A stretch of 44,955 nt of DNA from Clostridium sp. CAG:451 (lineage in GTDB: Bacteria > Bacillota_I > Bacilli_A > RF39 > UBA660): contig FR901032.1 of the NCBI GenBank assembly GCA_000438295.1, positions 1 to 44,955 on the forward strand, given 5' to 3'. Each line of letters starts with the position of its first letter. Within the stretch, counting starts at the first letter, position 1. A program made the translations under genes and the position numbers. The notes below the pieces were generated by a model. That model worked only from the letters and a program-made list of their open reading frames with translations, did not search any database and had not been told where the DNA came from. Positions 8,799 through 16,635 of this stretch are shown here, piece by piece.

Positions 8799-8829
8799 TT
8801 AATAATTATATGATTTATATGTTAATTAA
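8799..8829. promoter_or_regulatory. Imperfect dyad upstream of oleate hydratase, candidate TetR operator
   Basis: A 31-base inverted repeat, with 11 of 15 base pairs matching around a centre at 8814, lies just before the ohyA ribosome-binding site. TTGACA (8762-8767) and TATAAT (8769-8774) are nearby, but they cannot serve as one promoter at that spacing. The region is very AT-rich, so the symmetry may be chance. Operator function for the TetR protein encoded downstream is inference. Confidence 0.3.
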
Positions 8830-8846
8830 TAATAGGAGGGATAAAT

Positions 8847-10637
8847 ATGTATTATGGAGCTGGAACTTATGAAGCATTTGCTCGTCCAGAAAAACCAGAA
8901 GGGGTAGATAAAAAATCTGCATATATTATTGGAACTGGCTTAGCAGGGCTTTCTGCAGCATTTTATTTAGTAAGAGATGGAAGAATGAAAGGTGAGCATA
9001 TTCACTTGTTAGAAAAGTTAGATTTAGCAGGTGGATCATGTGATGGAAGAAAAGATATTACTAAAGGATTTTATATGCGTGGTGGTAGAGAAATGGATAA
9101 CCATTTTGAATGTATGTGGGATATGTTTAGAAGTGTCCCATCTATTGAAACACCTGATGTATCAGTTCTTGATGAATATTATTGGTTAAATAAACATGAT
9201 CCTAATTATTCATTATGTAGAGCTACTATTAATTGTGGGGAAGATGCCCATACTGATAAATTATTTAAACTTGATAGAGAGTCTGCTATGGCTTTATCAA
9301 AATTATTTCTTACTCCAGAAAAGGCTCTAGAAAACAAAAAAATTTCTGATGTTTTACCAGAATCATTTTGGAAAACTAATTTTTGGTTATATTGGCAAAC
9401 GATGTTTGCATTTCAAAAGTGGTCTTCAGCTCTTGAAATGAAAAGATATTTATGTAGATATGTACATCATATAGATGGTTTACCTGACTTTTCAGCTTTA
9501 AGATTCACTAAATATAATCAATATGAATCAATGATTTTACCACTTATTAAGTATTTAAAAAATAATGGTGTAAAGATTGATTATGGAATAGATGTTAAAA
9601 ATGTTATATTTAAATCAAAACAAAATAAGAAAGTAGCAACTAAGATTGTTTATGAAAATGATGGTGAAACTAAAGAAATTGATTTAACGGAAGATGACTT
9701 AGTCTTTATCACTAATGGTTGTTGTACCGATACTTCTTGTTATGGTGATCAAGATAATGCTCCTGATTTATCAATTATTAAAAATGGTAAGGGTGAATCT
9801 TGGAATTTATGGAAAAATATTGCTTCCCAAGCTAGTAATGGTGAATTTGGAAATCCTGATAAGTTTTGTAATCATGTAGATAAAACTAACTGGATGAGTG
9901 CTACTATAGAAGTAAGTGACGATGATATTATTAAATATATTATAAATATCTGTAAACGCGATCCTAGAGATGGTAAAGTAACAACTGGTGGTATAGTTAC
10001 AGTTAAAGATAGTATGGAAAATTGGTATTTATCATGGACTATTAATCGTCAACCACAGTTTAAGTCTCAAAACAAGAATAGTGTTTTAGTTTGGCTATAT
10101 GCTTTAAATACTAATAAGTCTGGTAATTTTGTTAAGAAACCTATAAAAGAATGTACTGGAAAAGAAGTATGTGAAGAATGGCTTTATCATATTGGTTTAC
10201 CAATTAATGAAATTGAAAAGTATGCAGATATTTGTAATACAACAACTTGTTATATGCCTTATATAAATGCCTTTTTCCAACCTCGAAAGGAAAAAGATAG
10301 ACCATTAGTAGTCCCAAAAAATAGTGTTAATTTTGCTTTTGTTGGACAATTTGCTGAAACACCAAGAGATACTATTTTTACTACAGAATACTCAATACGT
10401 ACTGGTATGGAAGCTGTTTATACACTTTTAAAAGTAGATAGAGCAGTTCCTGAAGTTTGGGGTAGTAAATATGATGTTAGGGAACTATTAAAAGCTTGTT
10501 ATTACGCTGTTGATAAAAAAACAGTTGATGAACTTCCCCTTACCTTCGTAGAAAAACAATTAATTAAAGTTGTAATGAAAAAAGCTAAAGGTACAGATAT
10601 AGAGATACTTTTAAAAGATAGTGGTTTGTTTAAGTAG
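8847..10637 (+). CDS. ohyA: Oleate hydratase (FAD-dependent fatty acid double-bond hydratase)
   Basis: This enzyme adds water to the cis-9 double bond of unsaturated fatty acids, making 10-hydroxy fatty acids. It is linked to detoxification of host antimicrobial fatty acids and was formerly called myosin-cross-reactive antigen. The 596-residue product is full length. The FAD dinucleotide-binding motif is GTGLAGLSAAF (29-39). Glu82 in RGGREMDNHFECMW and Tyr201 in KRYLCRY correspond in position and context to the catalytic pair known from the Staphylococcus aureus enzyme. An AGGAGGG ribosome-binding site precedes the ATG. It ends at a strong terminator, and a TetR-type regulator gene follows. 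Confidence 0.97.
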   Translation: MYYGAGTYEAFARPEKPEGVDKKSAYIIGTGLAGLSAAFYLVRDGRMKGEHIHLLEKLDLAGGSCDGRKDITKGFYMRGGREMDNHFECMWDMFRSVPSIETPDVSVLDEYYWLNKHDPNYSLCRATINCGEDAHTDKLFKLDRESAMALSKLFLTPEKALENKKISDVLPESFWKTNFWLYWQTMFAFQKWSSALEMKRYLCRYVHHIDGLPDFSALRFTKYNQYESMILPLIKYLKNNGVKIDYGIDVKNVIFKSKQNKKVATKIVYENDGETKEIDLTEDDLVFITNGCCTDTSCYGDQDNAPDLSIIKNGKGESWNLWKNIASQASNGEFGNPDKFCNHVDKTNWMSATIEVSDDDIIKYIINICKRDPRDGKVTTGGIVTVKDSMENWYLSWTINRQPQFKSQNKNSVLVWLYALNTNKSGNFVKKPIKECTGKEVCEEWLYHIGLPINEIEKYADICNTTTCYMPYINAFFQPRKEKDRPLVVPKNSVNFAFVGQFAETPRDTIFTTEYSIRTGMEAVYTLLKVDRAVPEVWGSKYDVRELLKACYYAVDKKTVDELPLTFVEKQLIKVVMKKAKGTDIEILLKDSGLFK

Positions 10638-10676
10638 AAAAAATATGGAATAATTATTTATTTCATGTTTTTTTTC
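10638..10676 (+). terminator. Terminator after oleate hydratase
   Basis: A long stem starting right after the stop codon pairs AAAAAATATGGAATAA with the matching right arm ending in CATG and a T-run. There are two G-U pairs, then TTTTTTTTC. Confidence 0.85.
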
Positions 10677-10702
10677 TTATATAATAATAAAGGTGACGAT
10701 AA

Positions 10703-11260
10703 ATGAGCAAATTAACAACAAAAAGAGCGATAGGATATGCATTTAAAGATTTATTAAAAGAGAAAAGATTTAATAAGATAACAATAACTGATATAGCCAA
10801 TAAATGTGCTATAAATAGACAAACTTTTTATTATCATTTTCAAGATATAAAAGATTTAGTTGAATGGCTATGTATTGATGAAGTGGATAATATTTTGAAT
10901 AAAAATGATGAGTGTGAAAAATGGGAAGATAAGTTTTTGACGATTTTTAAAGTAGTCTTAAAAGAAAAAGAGGTTGTAGAAAATATTTATCATTCTGTTT
11001 CCGTTGAAGTATTAAGAACTAATTTATATAGATTGGTTTATCCAATTATATATAGTGAGATAGTTGAAGAATCTAAAGGTAAAAATTTAAGAGAAGAAGA
11101 TAAAAAGTTTATAACAGATTTTTATAAGTATGCTTTTGTTTCTATAGTTTTAGACTGGATTGATAAGGGAATGATTGAGAATCCAGAGATAATAGTTTTA
11201 AAAGTTAGTAATCTAATAACTGGTACAATTAATCATGCATGTTTGGCAGTAAATGAATAA
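10703..11260 (+). CDS. TetR/AcrR-family transcriptional regulator
   Basis: The 185-residue protein has an N-terminal TetR helix-turn-helix (about residues 6-52). ITITDIANKCAINRQTFYYHF is replaced at its centre by the usual recognition-helix pattern, and the domain closes with DIKDLVEWL. The C-terminal ligand domain resembles the DhaS-like subgroup. An AAAGGTGA ribosome-binding site precedes the ATG. It sits directly downstream of ohyA across a terminator and could control it in response to fatty acids, which is inference from adjacency. A near-palindrome at 11329 and a dyad at 8799 are candidate operators. Confidence 0.88.
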   Translation: MSKLTTKRAIGYAFKDLLKEKRFNKITITDIANKCAINRQTFYYHFQDIKDLVEWLCIDEVDNILNKNDECEKWEDKFLTIFKVVLKEKEVVENIYHSVSVEVLRTNLYRLVYPIIYSEIVEESKGKNLREEDKKFITDFYKYAFVSIVLDWIDKGMIENPEIIVLKVSNLITGTINHACLAVNE

Positions 11261-11328
11261 GTTGTTACTTTTTTATGATATCTGATTTAAAAAAAGTAAA
11301 TATATCATCAAAAGTGTCAAAAAGTAAG

Positions 11329-11356
11329 AAGTTTTACAAGTGTACTTGCAAAACTT
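11329..11356. repeat. 28-base near-perfect inverted repeat
   Basis: AAGTTTTACAAGT and ACTTGCAAAACTT face each other across two bases, with one mismatch on the plus strand (a G-U pair on the minus strand). The two-base gap argues against an RNA hairpin and for a protein-binding dyad. No T-run follows on the plus strand. It lies 69 bases after the tetR stop. The interval 11261-11370 holds no gene. Confidence 0.5.
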
Positions 11357-11382
11357 TATAAAAAGCACATTTATGTTATTAT

Positions 11383-11526
11383 GTGATTGGCGATTTAAAT
11401 TATTTTATAAAGGTAACAACTGGTGTTAGAATAAGTGATAAATCAACATTATTACTAATGTTTAAAGACTATTTACTTAACAATGAAATTGCAGAAAAAA
11501 ATATAATACATATAAATTTTGAATAA
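11383..11526 (+). pseudogene. Remnant of an AAA-family ATPase gene (AAA_14/DUF4143 type)
   Basis: One frame reads IKVTTGVRISDKSTLL followed by about 25 residues ending in IIHINFE and a stop at 11524. This matches the N-terminal Walker A region of the AAA_14/DUF4143 ATPases, which usually read ITGVRRSGKSTLL with a following IYINFE strand. The Walker A glycine before Lys is replaced by Asp, no start codon or ribosome-binding site is evident, and more than 300 residues of the family are missing. It appears to be a decaying fragment. The identification is by motif recall, not by alignment. Confidence 0.6.
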
Positions 11527-11572
11527 GAAGCAAAATTTTAAATTACAATTTACGCTGTTAGGAGTTGATAAA

Positions 11573-11818
11573 ATGAGAATTTTACCTAAAAAACTAATAG
11601 ATGCCGGTTGTGGAAAAGAATATGATGAAGGGTATAGAATTGTATATTTTGAAAAAGATAATAAGTATTCACTTGGTACTTATTGTAAAACAATAGAAGG
11701 ATTTATGATTGACTTTGCTGATTGTGATCCAATTATTGATGAGGATGATATCCCTTCTTTTACTTCTGTAGATGATATTTTGAATAGGTCTTTAAATTTA
11801 TATGATGATGTTATTTGA
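11573..11818 (+). CDS. Small acidic protein, unknown function
   Basis: This 81-residue protein begins MRILPKKLIDAGCGKEYDEG and has an acidic C-terminal half. The start at 11573 is supported by TAGGAG eight bases upstream; the longer frame from 11519 has no such site. It ends with TGA, rare in this window, and the frame continues for 23 more codons beyond it, so the protein could be a shortened version of something longer. No family was recognised. It lies in a patch with a degraded ATPase gene. Confidence 0.55.
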   Translation: MRILPKKLIDAGCGKEYDEGYRIVYFEKDNKYSLGTYCKTIEGFMIDFADCDPIIDEDDIPSFTSVDDILNRSLNLYDDVI

Positions 11819-11932
11819 GTATCAATTTACAAGACAGATGGGATGTTAGTTGCTACAAAAGAAAGAAAAAATTTAAATAGATCTAAATAGAGTTACTTAT
11901 TTAATTATACTGTTATTATTGTGATTAAAATT

Positions 11933-11966
11933 ACCTAGTAAACATAAAATTTACTAGGTGTTTTTA
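11933..11966 (+). terminator. Hairpin with T-run directly before the amidase gene
   Basis: A perfect 10-base stem (ACCTAGTAAA and TTTACTAGGT) with a 7-base loop is followed by GTTTTTAT. The T-run ends two bases before the proposed amidase start codon. The upstream interval 11819-11932 shows no gene. Confidence 0.7.
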
Positions 11967-11967
11967 T

Positions 11968-12633
11968 ATGTTTATTAGAAAATATAAGAGTTTGATGTTA
12001 ATACTTTTCTTTACCTTATTAATGTCACTTCAATTAGTGGATGCTAAAGTTAATAGTATATTACCACTGGAAGGGAAAATAATTACAATTGATCCCGGGC
12101 ATGGTGGGCGAGATAGTGGGACTATGTCTGGTAAACTTATGGAAAAAGATTTAAATTTAGAGATATCTTATCAGTTAAAAAAAGTATTAGAAGAAAATGG
12201 GGCAACTGTTTATATGACTAGGATGGTTGATGAAGATTTATCTAGTAAGTGGGATGCTAGAAAGAAAAGGGGAGACTTATATAGAAGAATATTATTTATT
12301 CAAAATAAAAAGAGTGATTTATATCTTTCTATTCACATAAATGCAGGGAATGGTAGAGGACAAGAGGTTTTATATCATTCTATAAATAAGAATAATTTTT
12401 TATTAGCGGAAAGTATTCATAATGAATTTAAAAAGGAATTTAAGACTAAGAGAATTATTAAGAAGACTAATCTTTATTTATATTCTAATACTAGAGTCCC
12501 TGGTGTTTTAATAGAGTGTGGTTTTTTATCTAATCCAAATGATAGATATTTATTACAAAAAGAAGATTATCAAAAAAGACTAGCTTTAAGTATAACTAGG
12601 GGAGTTTATGAGTACTTTCAAAAAGAATTATAA
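11968..12633 (+). CDS. N-acetylmuramoyl-L-alanine amidase, CwlD-like
   Basis: This is a zinc-dependent Amidase_3 enzyme that cleaves the bond between muramic acid and the stem peptide of peptidoglycan. The 221-residue product has an N-terminal signal or anchor segment (about 8-25), then the catalytic domain. Zinc ligands are His45 in DPGHGG, Glu59 in LMEKDLNLE and His123 in LSIHINA; the catalytic glutamate is Glu183 in VLIECGFLSN. Size and layout resemble CwlD. The start is uncertain: ATG at 11968 has no ribosome-binding site and abuts a terminator hairpin, while the alternative ATG at 11995 would remove the basic part of the signal segment. Confidence 0.88.
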   Translation: MFIRKYKSLMLILFFTLLMSLQLVDAKVNSILPLEGKIITIDPGHGGRDSGTMSGKLMEKDLNLEISYQLKKVLEENGATVYMTRMVDEDLSSKWDARKKRGDLYRRILFIQNKKSDLYLSIHINAGNGRGQEVLYHSINKNNFLLAESIHNEFKKEFKTKRIIKKTNLYLYSNTRVPGVLIECGFLSNPNDRYLLQKEDYQKRLALSITRGVYEYFQKEL

Positions 12634-12651
12634 AAATGTTTAAAATAAGTA

Positions 12652-12680
12652 TTGACGAACATATGTTTTTATAATATTAT
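12652..12680 (+). promoter_or_regulatory. dinD promoter
   Basis: TTGACG (12652-12657) and TATTAT (12675-12680) are 17 bases apart. The SOS box at 12656 overlaps the -35 and spacer, as expected for LexA repression. Confidence 0.75.
12656..12669. promoter_or_regulatory. SOS box (LexA site) of dinD
   Basis: CGAACATATGTTTT matches the Gram-positive LexA consensus CGAACRNRYGTTYC at all but the last position. Confidence 0.8.
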
Positions 12681-12706
12681 ATATTTAAAATTTTTTGGAG
12701 GTGGAG

Positions 12707-13525
12707 ATGAATCAAATAAATGATTACAATGAAACAATTTTTGAGAGGATTAAACATACTAATGAATATGATAAGGAATATTGGTATGCTAGAGAATTAC
12801 AAGTAGCTCTACATTATAAGGAATGGAGAAAATTTTCTGGTGTTATAGAAAAAGCAAAAACTGCTTGTGACAATAGTGATATTAATACACATGACCATTT
12901 TGTCGGGGTCGACAAAATGGTAGATATAGGTTCTGGTGCACAGAGAAAACAAGATGATTATAAACTATCTAGATATGCTTGTTATTTAATTGTCCAGAAT
13001 GCTGATTCTAGAAAACAGGTAGTTGCTTTAGGGCAAACATATTTTGCAGTGCAAACTAGAAAACAAGAGTTAACAGAAAAAGAATATGATAATTTAACTG
13101 AAGATGAGAAAAGATTTTATCAAAGAAGTTTAACTAGAAGAGGTAACTATTCTTTAAATCAAACAGCTAAAAATTGTGGTGTTAAAAACTTTGATAAATT
13201 TCATAATGCTGGATATAGGGGATTGTATAATGGTGAAACTGCTGATGATATTGCTAAAAGAAAAAAATTAAGATATAGAGAAGATATTTTGGATAATATG
13301 GGTAGCGAAGAGTTAATAGCTAATCTTTTTAGAATTAGTCAGACAGAAGCAAAACTAAAAAAAGATAATATATCTAGTGAACGAGCAGCTAATGAAACAC
13401 ATTATAATATTGGAAAAAATATTAGAGAGGTTATTGCTAAAAATGGTGGAACTATGCCAGAAGAATTGCCAACTCCTAAGAGGTCATTAAAAGATTTAGA
13501 AAGAAATAAGAAGCAACTAAAATAA
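12707..13525 (+). CDS. dinD: DNA damage-inducible protein D
   Basis: The 272-residue product belongs to the DinD family; E. coli DinD is an SOS protein that affects RecA-dependent strand exchange. Recognisable parts are the N-terminal BRO-N-like section (EYWYARELQVALHYKEWRKF), the GSGAQRKQDDYKLSRYAC motif and QTYFAVQTRKQE in the middle. The C-terminal part is helical and basic. ATG at 12707 follows GGAGG by five bases; an in-frame TTG at 12695 is not used. The LexA box in its promoter supports the name independently. A perfect 11-base inverted repeat lies inside the gene at 12895. Confidence 0.93.
   Translation: MNQINDYNETIFERIKHTNEYDKEYWYARELQVALHYKEWRKFSGVIEKAKTACDNSDINTHDHFVGVDKMVDIGSGAQRKQDDYKLSRYACYLIVQNADSRKQVVALGQTYFAVQTRKQELTEKEYDNLTEDEKRFYQRSLTRRGNYSLNQTAKNCGVKNFDKFHNAGYRGLYNGETADDIAKRKKLRYREDILDNMGSEELIANLFRISQTEAKLKKDNISSERAANETHYNIGKNIREVIAKNGGTMPEELPTPKRSLKDLERNKKQLK
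12895..12920. repeat. Perfect inverted repeat inside dinD
   Basis: CCATTTTGTCG and CGACAAAATGG are exact reverse complements separated by GGGT. The mRNA would form a stable 11-pair hairpin within the codons for HFVGVDKMV. Confidence 0.7.
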
Positions 13526-13550
13526 AAAAGAATCTATATTTTAGACTCTT
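13520..13550 (-). terminator. Terminator of the SpoIID-like gene
   Basis: On the minus strand AAGAGTCTA and TAGATTCTT pair, with one G-U, and are followed by TTTTTTATTTT. The stem overlaps the stop codon at 13534. Confidence 0.7.
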
Positions 13551-14550
13551 CCTTAGTATATAATACTACATTTTGAAAATAGTATCCTAATATTTGTTTA
13601 TAATTACAATCAAGTTTAGCTAGAGCGTTTGCACCAACGATACTTAATCCATAACCATTACCAATCCCTCTAGTAATAAAAGTAAATCCTTGTTTTAAGA
13701 CAAGAATAGTAATATCAGCAGAAGGTAAATCTAATCTAGTCATTAAATCAAGTGAATTGAAAATCTTATCATTTACTTGTAACTTTAAAATTCTATTACT
13801 AGGACTTAACTGTTTAATTTCAATATTAATATTCTTATCGTTGATATTTAGTCTTTTTCTTAATTCTTCTACTGAAAAGTATTTTTGATTCATATAATTA
13901 GGGTATGCTAAATCCCAAAGACTTTCTGTTTGTTTTAGATAAGGGATATTACTATTAGTTTCTGTGTAACCATTACTTACTAAATGAATGTAAGCTTCTA
14001 TTGGTTCTTTGTTGTATACTAGATATTCTCCGTCAGTAGCTTTTATTACCTTTTTAAATAAAGTCTCATACATCTTGTAAGTATTTGGATAAAGTAATTT
14101 GTAATAGTTTAAATTAACATAAGAAAAGTGATGATTATCTTTAGATATCTTTTCTTTATTTCTATACCTTTTAATCAGCTCACTACGATAAAGAATAGTT
14201 ATAGCTTTTAAAGCTTCTTCTTCTAGGAAAATAGTAATGTTACTAAACAAGATGCTTAAAAGTAGTTTATCTAAAGATATCTTATCATCAGTATCAAGAG
14301 TTAGAATAATATCTTTGTCAGACAGAATTTTATCATTATCATTTAATAATACTACTTTAGTAGGAATACCATCTACAAAGATAACTACCTTATTACCATT
14401 AAATTGAATTCTTTGATTAATTAACCAGTTCTTATCTAAATTGTCCAGATTATAATCATCTAAATCTTTAGCAAATTCATAATTCATAGATAAGTATAAA
14501 TATAAAACATCTTCATTCTTTTCCTTTACTACCTTGTATTTTTCTAGCAT
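13534..14550 (-). CDS. Degenerate SpoIID/LytB-domain protein
   Basis: The 338-residue product resembles SpoIID/LytB lytic transglycosylases but looks inactive. The segment LLSILFSNITIFLEEEALKA (97-116) lines up without gaps with the family pattern around the catalytic glutamate, and that position is Asn104. The C-terminal family motif GHGVGMSQ is changed to GNGYGLSI, while the following GANALAKLDCNYKQILGYYF keeps the family shape. There is no signal peptide or membrane helix, so the protein is probably cytoplasmic, unlike secreted SpoIID. It lies 46 bases downstream of the phospholipase-like gene on the same strand. Family assignment is by motif pattern. Confidence 0.7.
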   Translation of the reverse strand: MLEKYKVVKEKNEDVLYLYLSMNYEFAKDLDDYNLDNLDKNWLINQRIQFNGNKVVIFVDGIPTKVVLLNDNDKILSDKDIILTLDTDDKISLDKLLLSILFSNITIFLEEEALKAITILYRSELIKRYRNKEKISKDNHHFSYVNLNYYKLLYPNTYKMYETLFKKVIKATDGEYLVYNKEPIEAYIHLVSNGYTETNSNIPYLKQTESLWDLAYPNYMNQKYFSVEELRKRLNINDKNINIEIKQLSPSNRILKLQVNDKIFNSLDLMTRLDLPSADITILVLKQGFTFITRGIGNGYGLSIVGANALAKLDCNYKQILGYYFQNVVLYTKEESKI

Positions 14551-14596
14551 TATATCACCTAGTAGATAGTATTTCTAAAAATTATCTATTTATACT

Positions 14597-15577
14597 TTAA
14601 AATTCAAAATATTTTAATTTATAATCTTTGTCACAATCTTTACCAGTTTTATAAGATAGATTTTTAAATACCTTGTTTAAGTCTATCTTCTTAGTATCCT
14701 TTATATAGTAGTTAACTTTTTTTATAATACTTAAAGCTTCGTCTAGAGCCTTATTATATAATTCATCAACACTTTCTTCATGTTTTTCTCTTTTTAGACA
14801 AGGATGATTCCATTTAGTATGGTCATTATTTAGATAATTCCTTTTATCAGTTAAAGATACATGATAAGAGATAGTCGAGAAGGGAAACATTGTTTTAGGT
14901 GTTATTTTCTCACAAACTGTATAGATACATTTTTTAATACCTGTTTTATCATATCTAAAATACTTAAGTGCAAAATGCATATCCTTTAAAGCCTGTTTGT
15001 AGAATTTACTCATTTCTGTAATACCAAAGGTTTCTTTGAAAGCATAATCAATTACTTCTTCTAATTCTTTAGAAAAAGGAGTAAAATCAAAACAAAAATC
15101 ATAGAATTGAAAAGAATAAACTTTACCTTTTTCTCGGTTATTTATTAAATAATTATCAATAAATACTTCCATATTGTGATGTAATCCTTTGTACTTATAA
15201 CTTTCTTTATCACCTTTTATAAATTCACCAGTTTTATAAAAAACATAGGGATGAATAGTACTATCTAAGACATAATGGGAGATGAAACCATAAAGATAGG
15301 CCATCACGTCAGGAACTTGATAGTAATCATTATATCTTATATAGTTAACTAAATTTATAAAAAACTCTCTAGTTTTATTAGTATGAAAATAAAGAGCAAA
15401 GTCTTGTTGTTTCTTGCCATTCTTTAAAGAAATTTTATGATAAAAAAAGAAAGGGTCCATTCCTTGAGCAAACATTCTAATACTTTTTTTCTCATCCATT
15501 AACAATTCTTTTAGGCCAATAGGTAAATTGTTGTAAATGTCCATGCCAAAATAAGCATGAGTAACTGTTGCAGGCAT
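14597..15577 (-). CDS. Zinc-dependent phospholipase C-like protein
   Basis: The 326-residue protein has the features of the zinc-dependent phospholipase C family: MPATVTHAYFG with His7, a QGMDPFFFYH segment near 38-47, GFISHYVLDSTIHPY (about 92-106) and HHNMEVFIDNYL (about 133-144), supplying the expected His and Asp metal ligands. No signal peptide is present, so the classical secreted toxin role is unlikely. AAAGGATG lies upstream. The gene probably forms a two-gene unit with the SpoIID-like gene. Confidence 0.85.
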   Translation of the reverse strand: MPATVTHAYFGMDIYNNLPIGLKELLMDEKKSIRMFAQGMDPFFFYHKISLKNGKKQQDFALYFHTNKTREFFINLVNYIRYNDYYQVPDVMAYLYGFISHYVLDSTIHPYVFYKTGEFIKGDKESYKYKGLHHNMEVFIDNYLINNREKGKVYSFQFYDFCFDFTPFSKELEEVIDYAFKETFGITEMSKFYKQALKDMHFALKYFRYDKTGIKKCIYTVCEKITPKTMFPFSTISYHVSLTDKRNYLNNDHTKWNHPCLKREKHEESVDELYNKALDEALSIIKKVNYYIKDTKKIDLNKVFKNLSYKTGKDCDKDYKLKYFEF

Positions 15578-15649
15578 CTTTTACCACATCCTTTACAAAA
15601 GTATATCACATATTTTCATCAAAAATTCATATTTTTTTAAGTGGTTATG

Positions 15650-15658
15650 TGGTATAAT
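15650..15658 (+). promoter_or_regulatory. Extended -10 promoter of the Abi-htrA operon
   Basis: TGGTATAAT is a consensus extended -10 element, 21 bases upstream of the Abi start. The -35 region is only a T-run. Confidence 0.6.
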
Positions 15659-15678
15659 TACCCTAGGTAGGTGGGAAG

Positions 15679-16635
15679 ATGATAGAAAAACAGTTTAAGA
15701 ACCTAGAAGAACAAATTGAAATAATGAAATATAAAGGACTTACTATTGATGATCCAGACTTTGCTAAGAAGGTATTACTTAGAGAAAATTACTTCTTTTT
15801 AAATGGTTATCGTTATCCTTTGATGAAAAGTATGAAAGATAAAAGATTTTTAGAAGGGGCTACCTTTGAAGAATTATATAGTATCTTTTTGTTTGATCGT
15901 GGGATTAGAAATGTTTTCTTTAAAAATTTACTTATCGTTGAAAATAATCTAAAATCAATTTTTTCGTATCAATTATCTAAACGATATGGTTATAAAGAAA
16001 AAGATTATTTAAAAGCTAAGAACTTTACCCAAGATAAAACTAAAACAAGACAGGTTAATGATTTAATTCATAAGATGAAAAGGCAAATAAGAGTTAATGG
16101 TAGAGAACATACTGCTACTAGTCATTATATGATGAATTATGGTTACGTACCTTTATGGATATTAGTTAAAGTTTTATCCTTTGGAATAGTAGGAGAATTA
16201 TTTTCTATTTTAAAATATGAAGATCAAAAAAAGATTTGTGATATCTATCATTTAAATGTATCTACAATGATAACATATCTACCAATATTATCTAACTATC
16301 GTAATTTATGTGCTCATGAAGATATCTTATATGAAAATAGAACACAGAAAGTTATACCTAATACCATTTATCATAAACTTTTAAATATAGAAGAAGATGA
16401 TGAAGGGTACGTTCAAGGTAAGAATGATGTCTTTGCATTAGTGATTATTATGAAAGATATGCTAAGTAAAGAAGAATTTAAAAATATGATGTTAGAACTC
16501 GAAAGAGAGATAAATAATTTATCTTATAATCTACATACAATTAAAGTAGAGGATATTTTAAAGCGAATGGGATTTCCTACTAACTTTGAACAAATTGAAA
16601 AAATAGAGAGGAGTTATGAAGAAGATGAAAATTGA
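15679..16635 (+). CDS. Abi family protein (AbiD/AbiF-like HEPN)
   Basis: The 318-residue protein matches the Abi_2 family, named from lactococcal phage abortive-infection proteins. Landmarks are LLRENYFFLNGYRYPL near residue 36, LFDRGIRNVFFKNLLIVENNLKS (discontinuous family blocks) and the HEPN-type RNLCAH near residue 211, where the Arg and His form the R-x4-H signature of HEPN ribonucleases. GTAGGTGGG precedes the ATG. It overlaps the start of htrA. Family members are common as single chromosomal genes and not all are phage defence; no partner antitoxin is visible here. Confidence 0.87.
   Translation: MIEKQFKNLEEQIEIMKYKGLTIDDPDFAKKVLLRENYFFLNGYRYPLMKSMKDKRFLEGATFEELYSIFLFDRGIRNVFFKNLLIVENNLKSIFSYQLSKRYGYKEKDYLKAKNFTQDKTKTRQVNDLIHKMKRQIRVNGREHTATSHYMMNYGYVPLWILVKVLSFGIVGELFSILKYEDQKKICDIYHLNVSTMITYLPILSNYRNLCAHEDILYENRTQKVIPNTIYHKLLNIEEDDEGYVQGKNDVFALVIIMKDMLSKEEFKNMMLELEREINNLSYNLHTIKVEDILKRMGFPTNFEQIEKIERSYEEDEN

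Noticed and set aside
11819..11889. Continuation of the 81-residue ORF past its TGA as if TGA coded Trp
   Set aside because: Tryptophan is TGG throughout the window and the extra 23 codons show no recognisable conservation.
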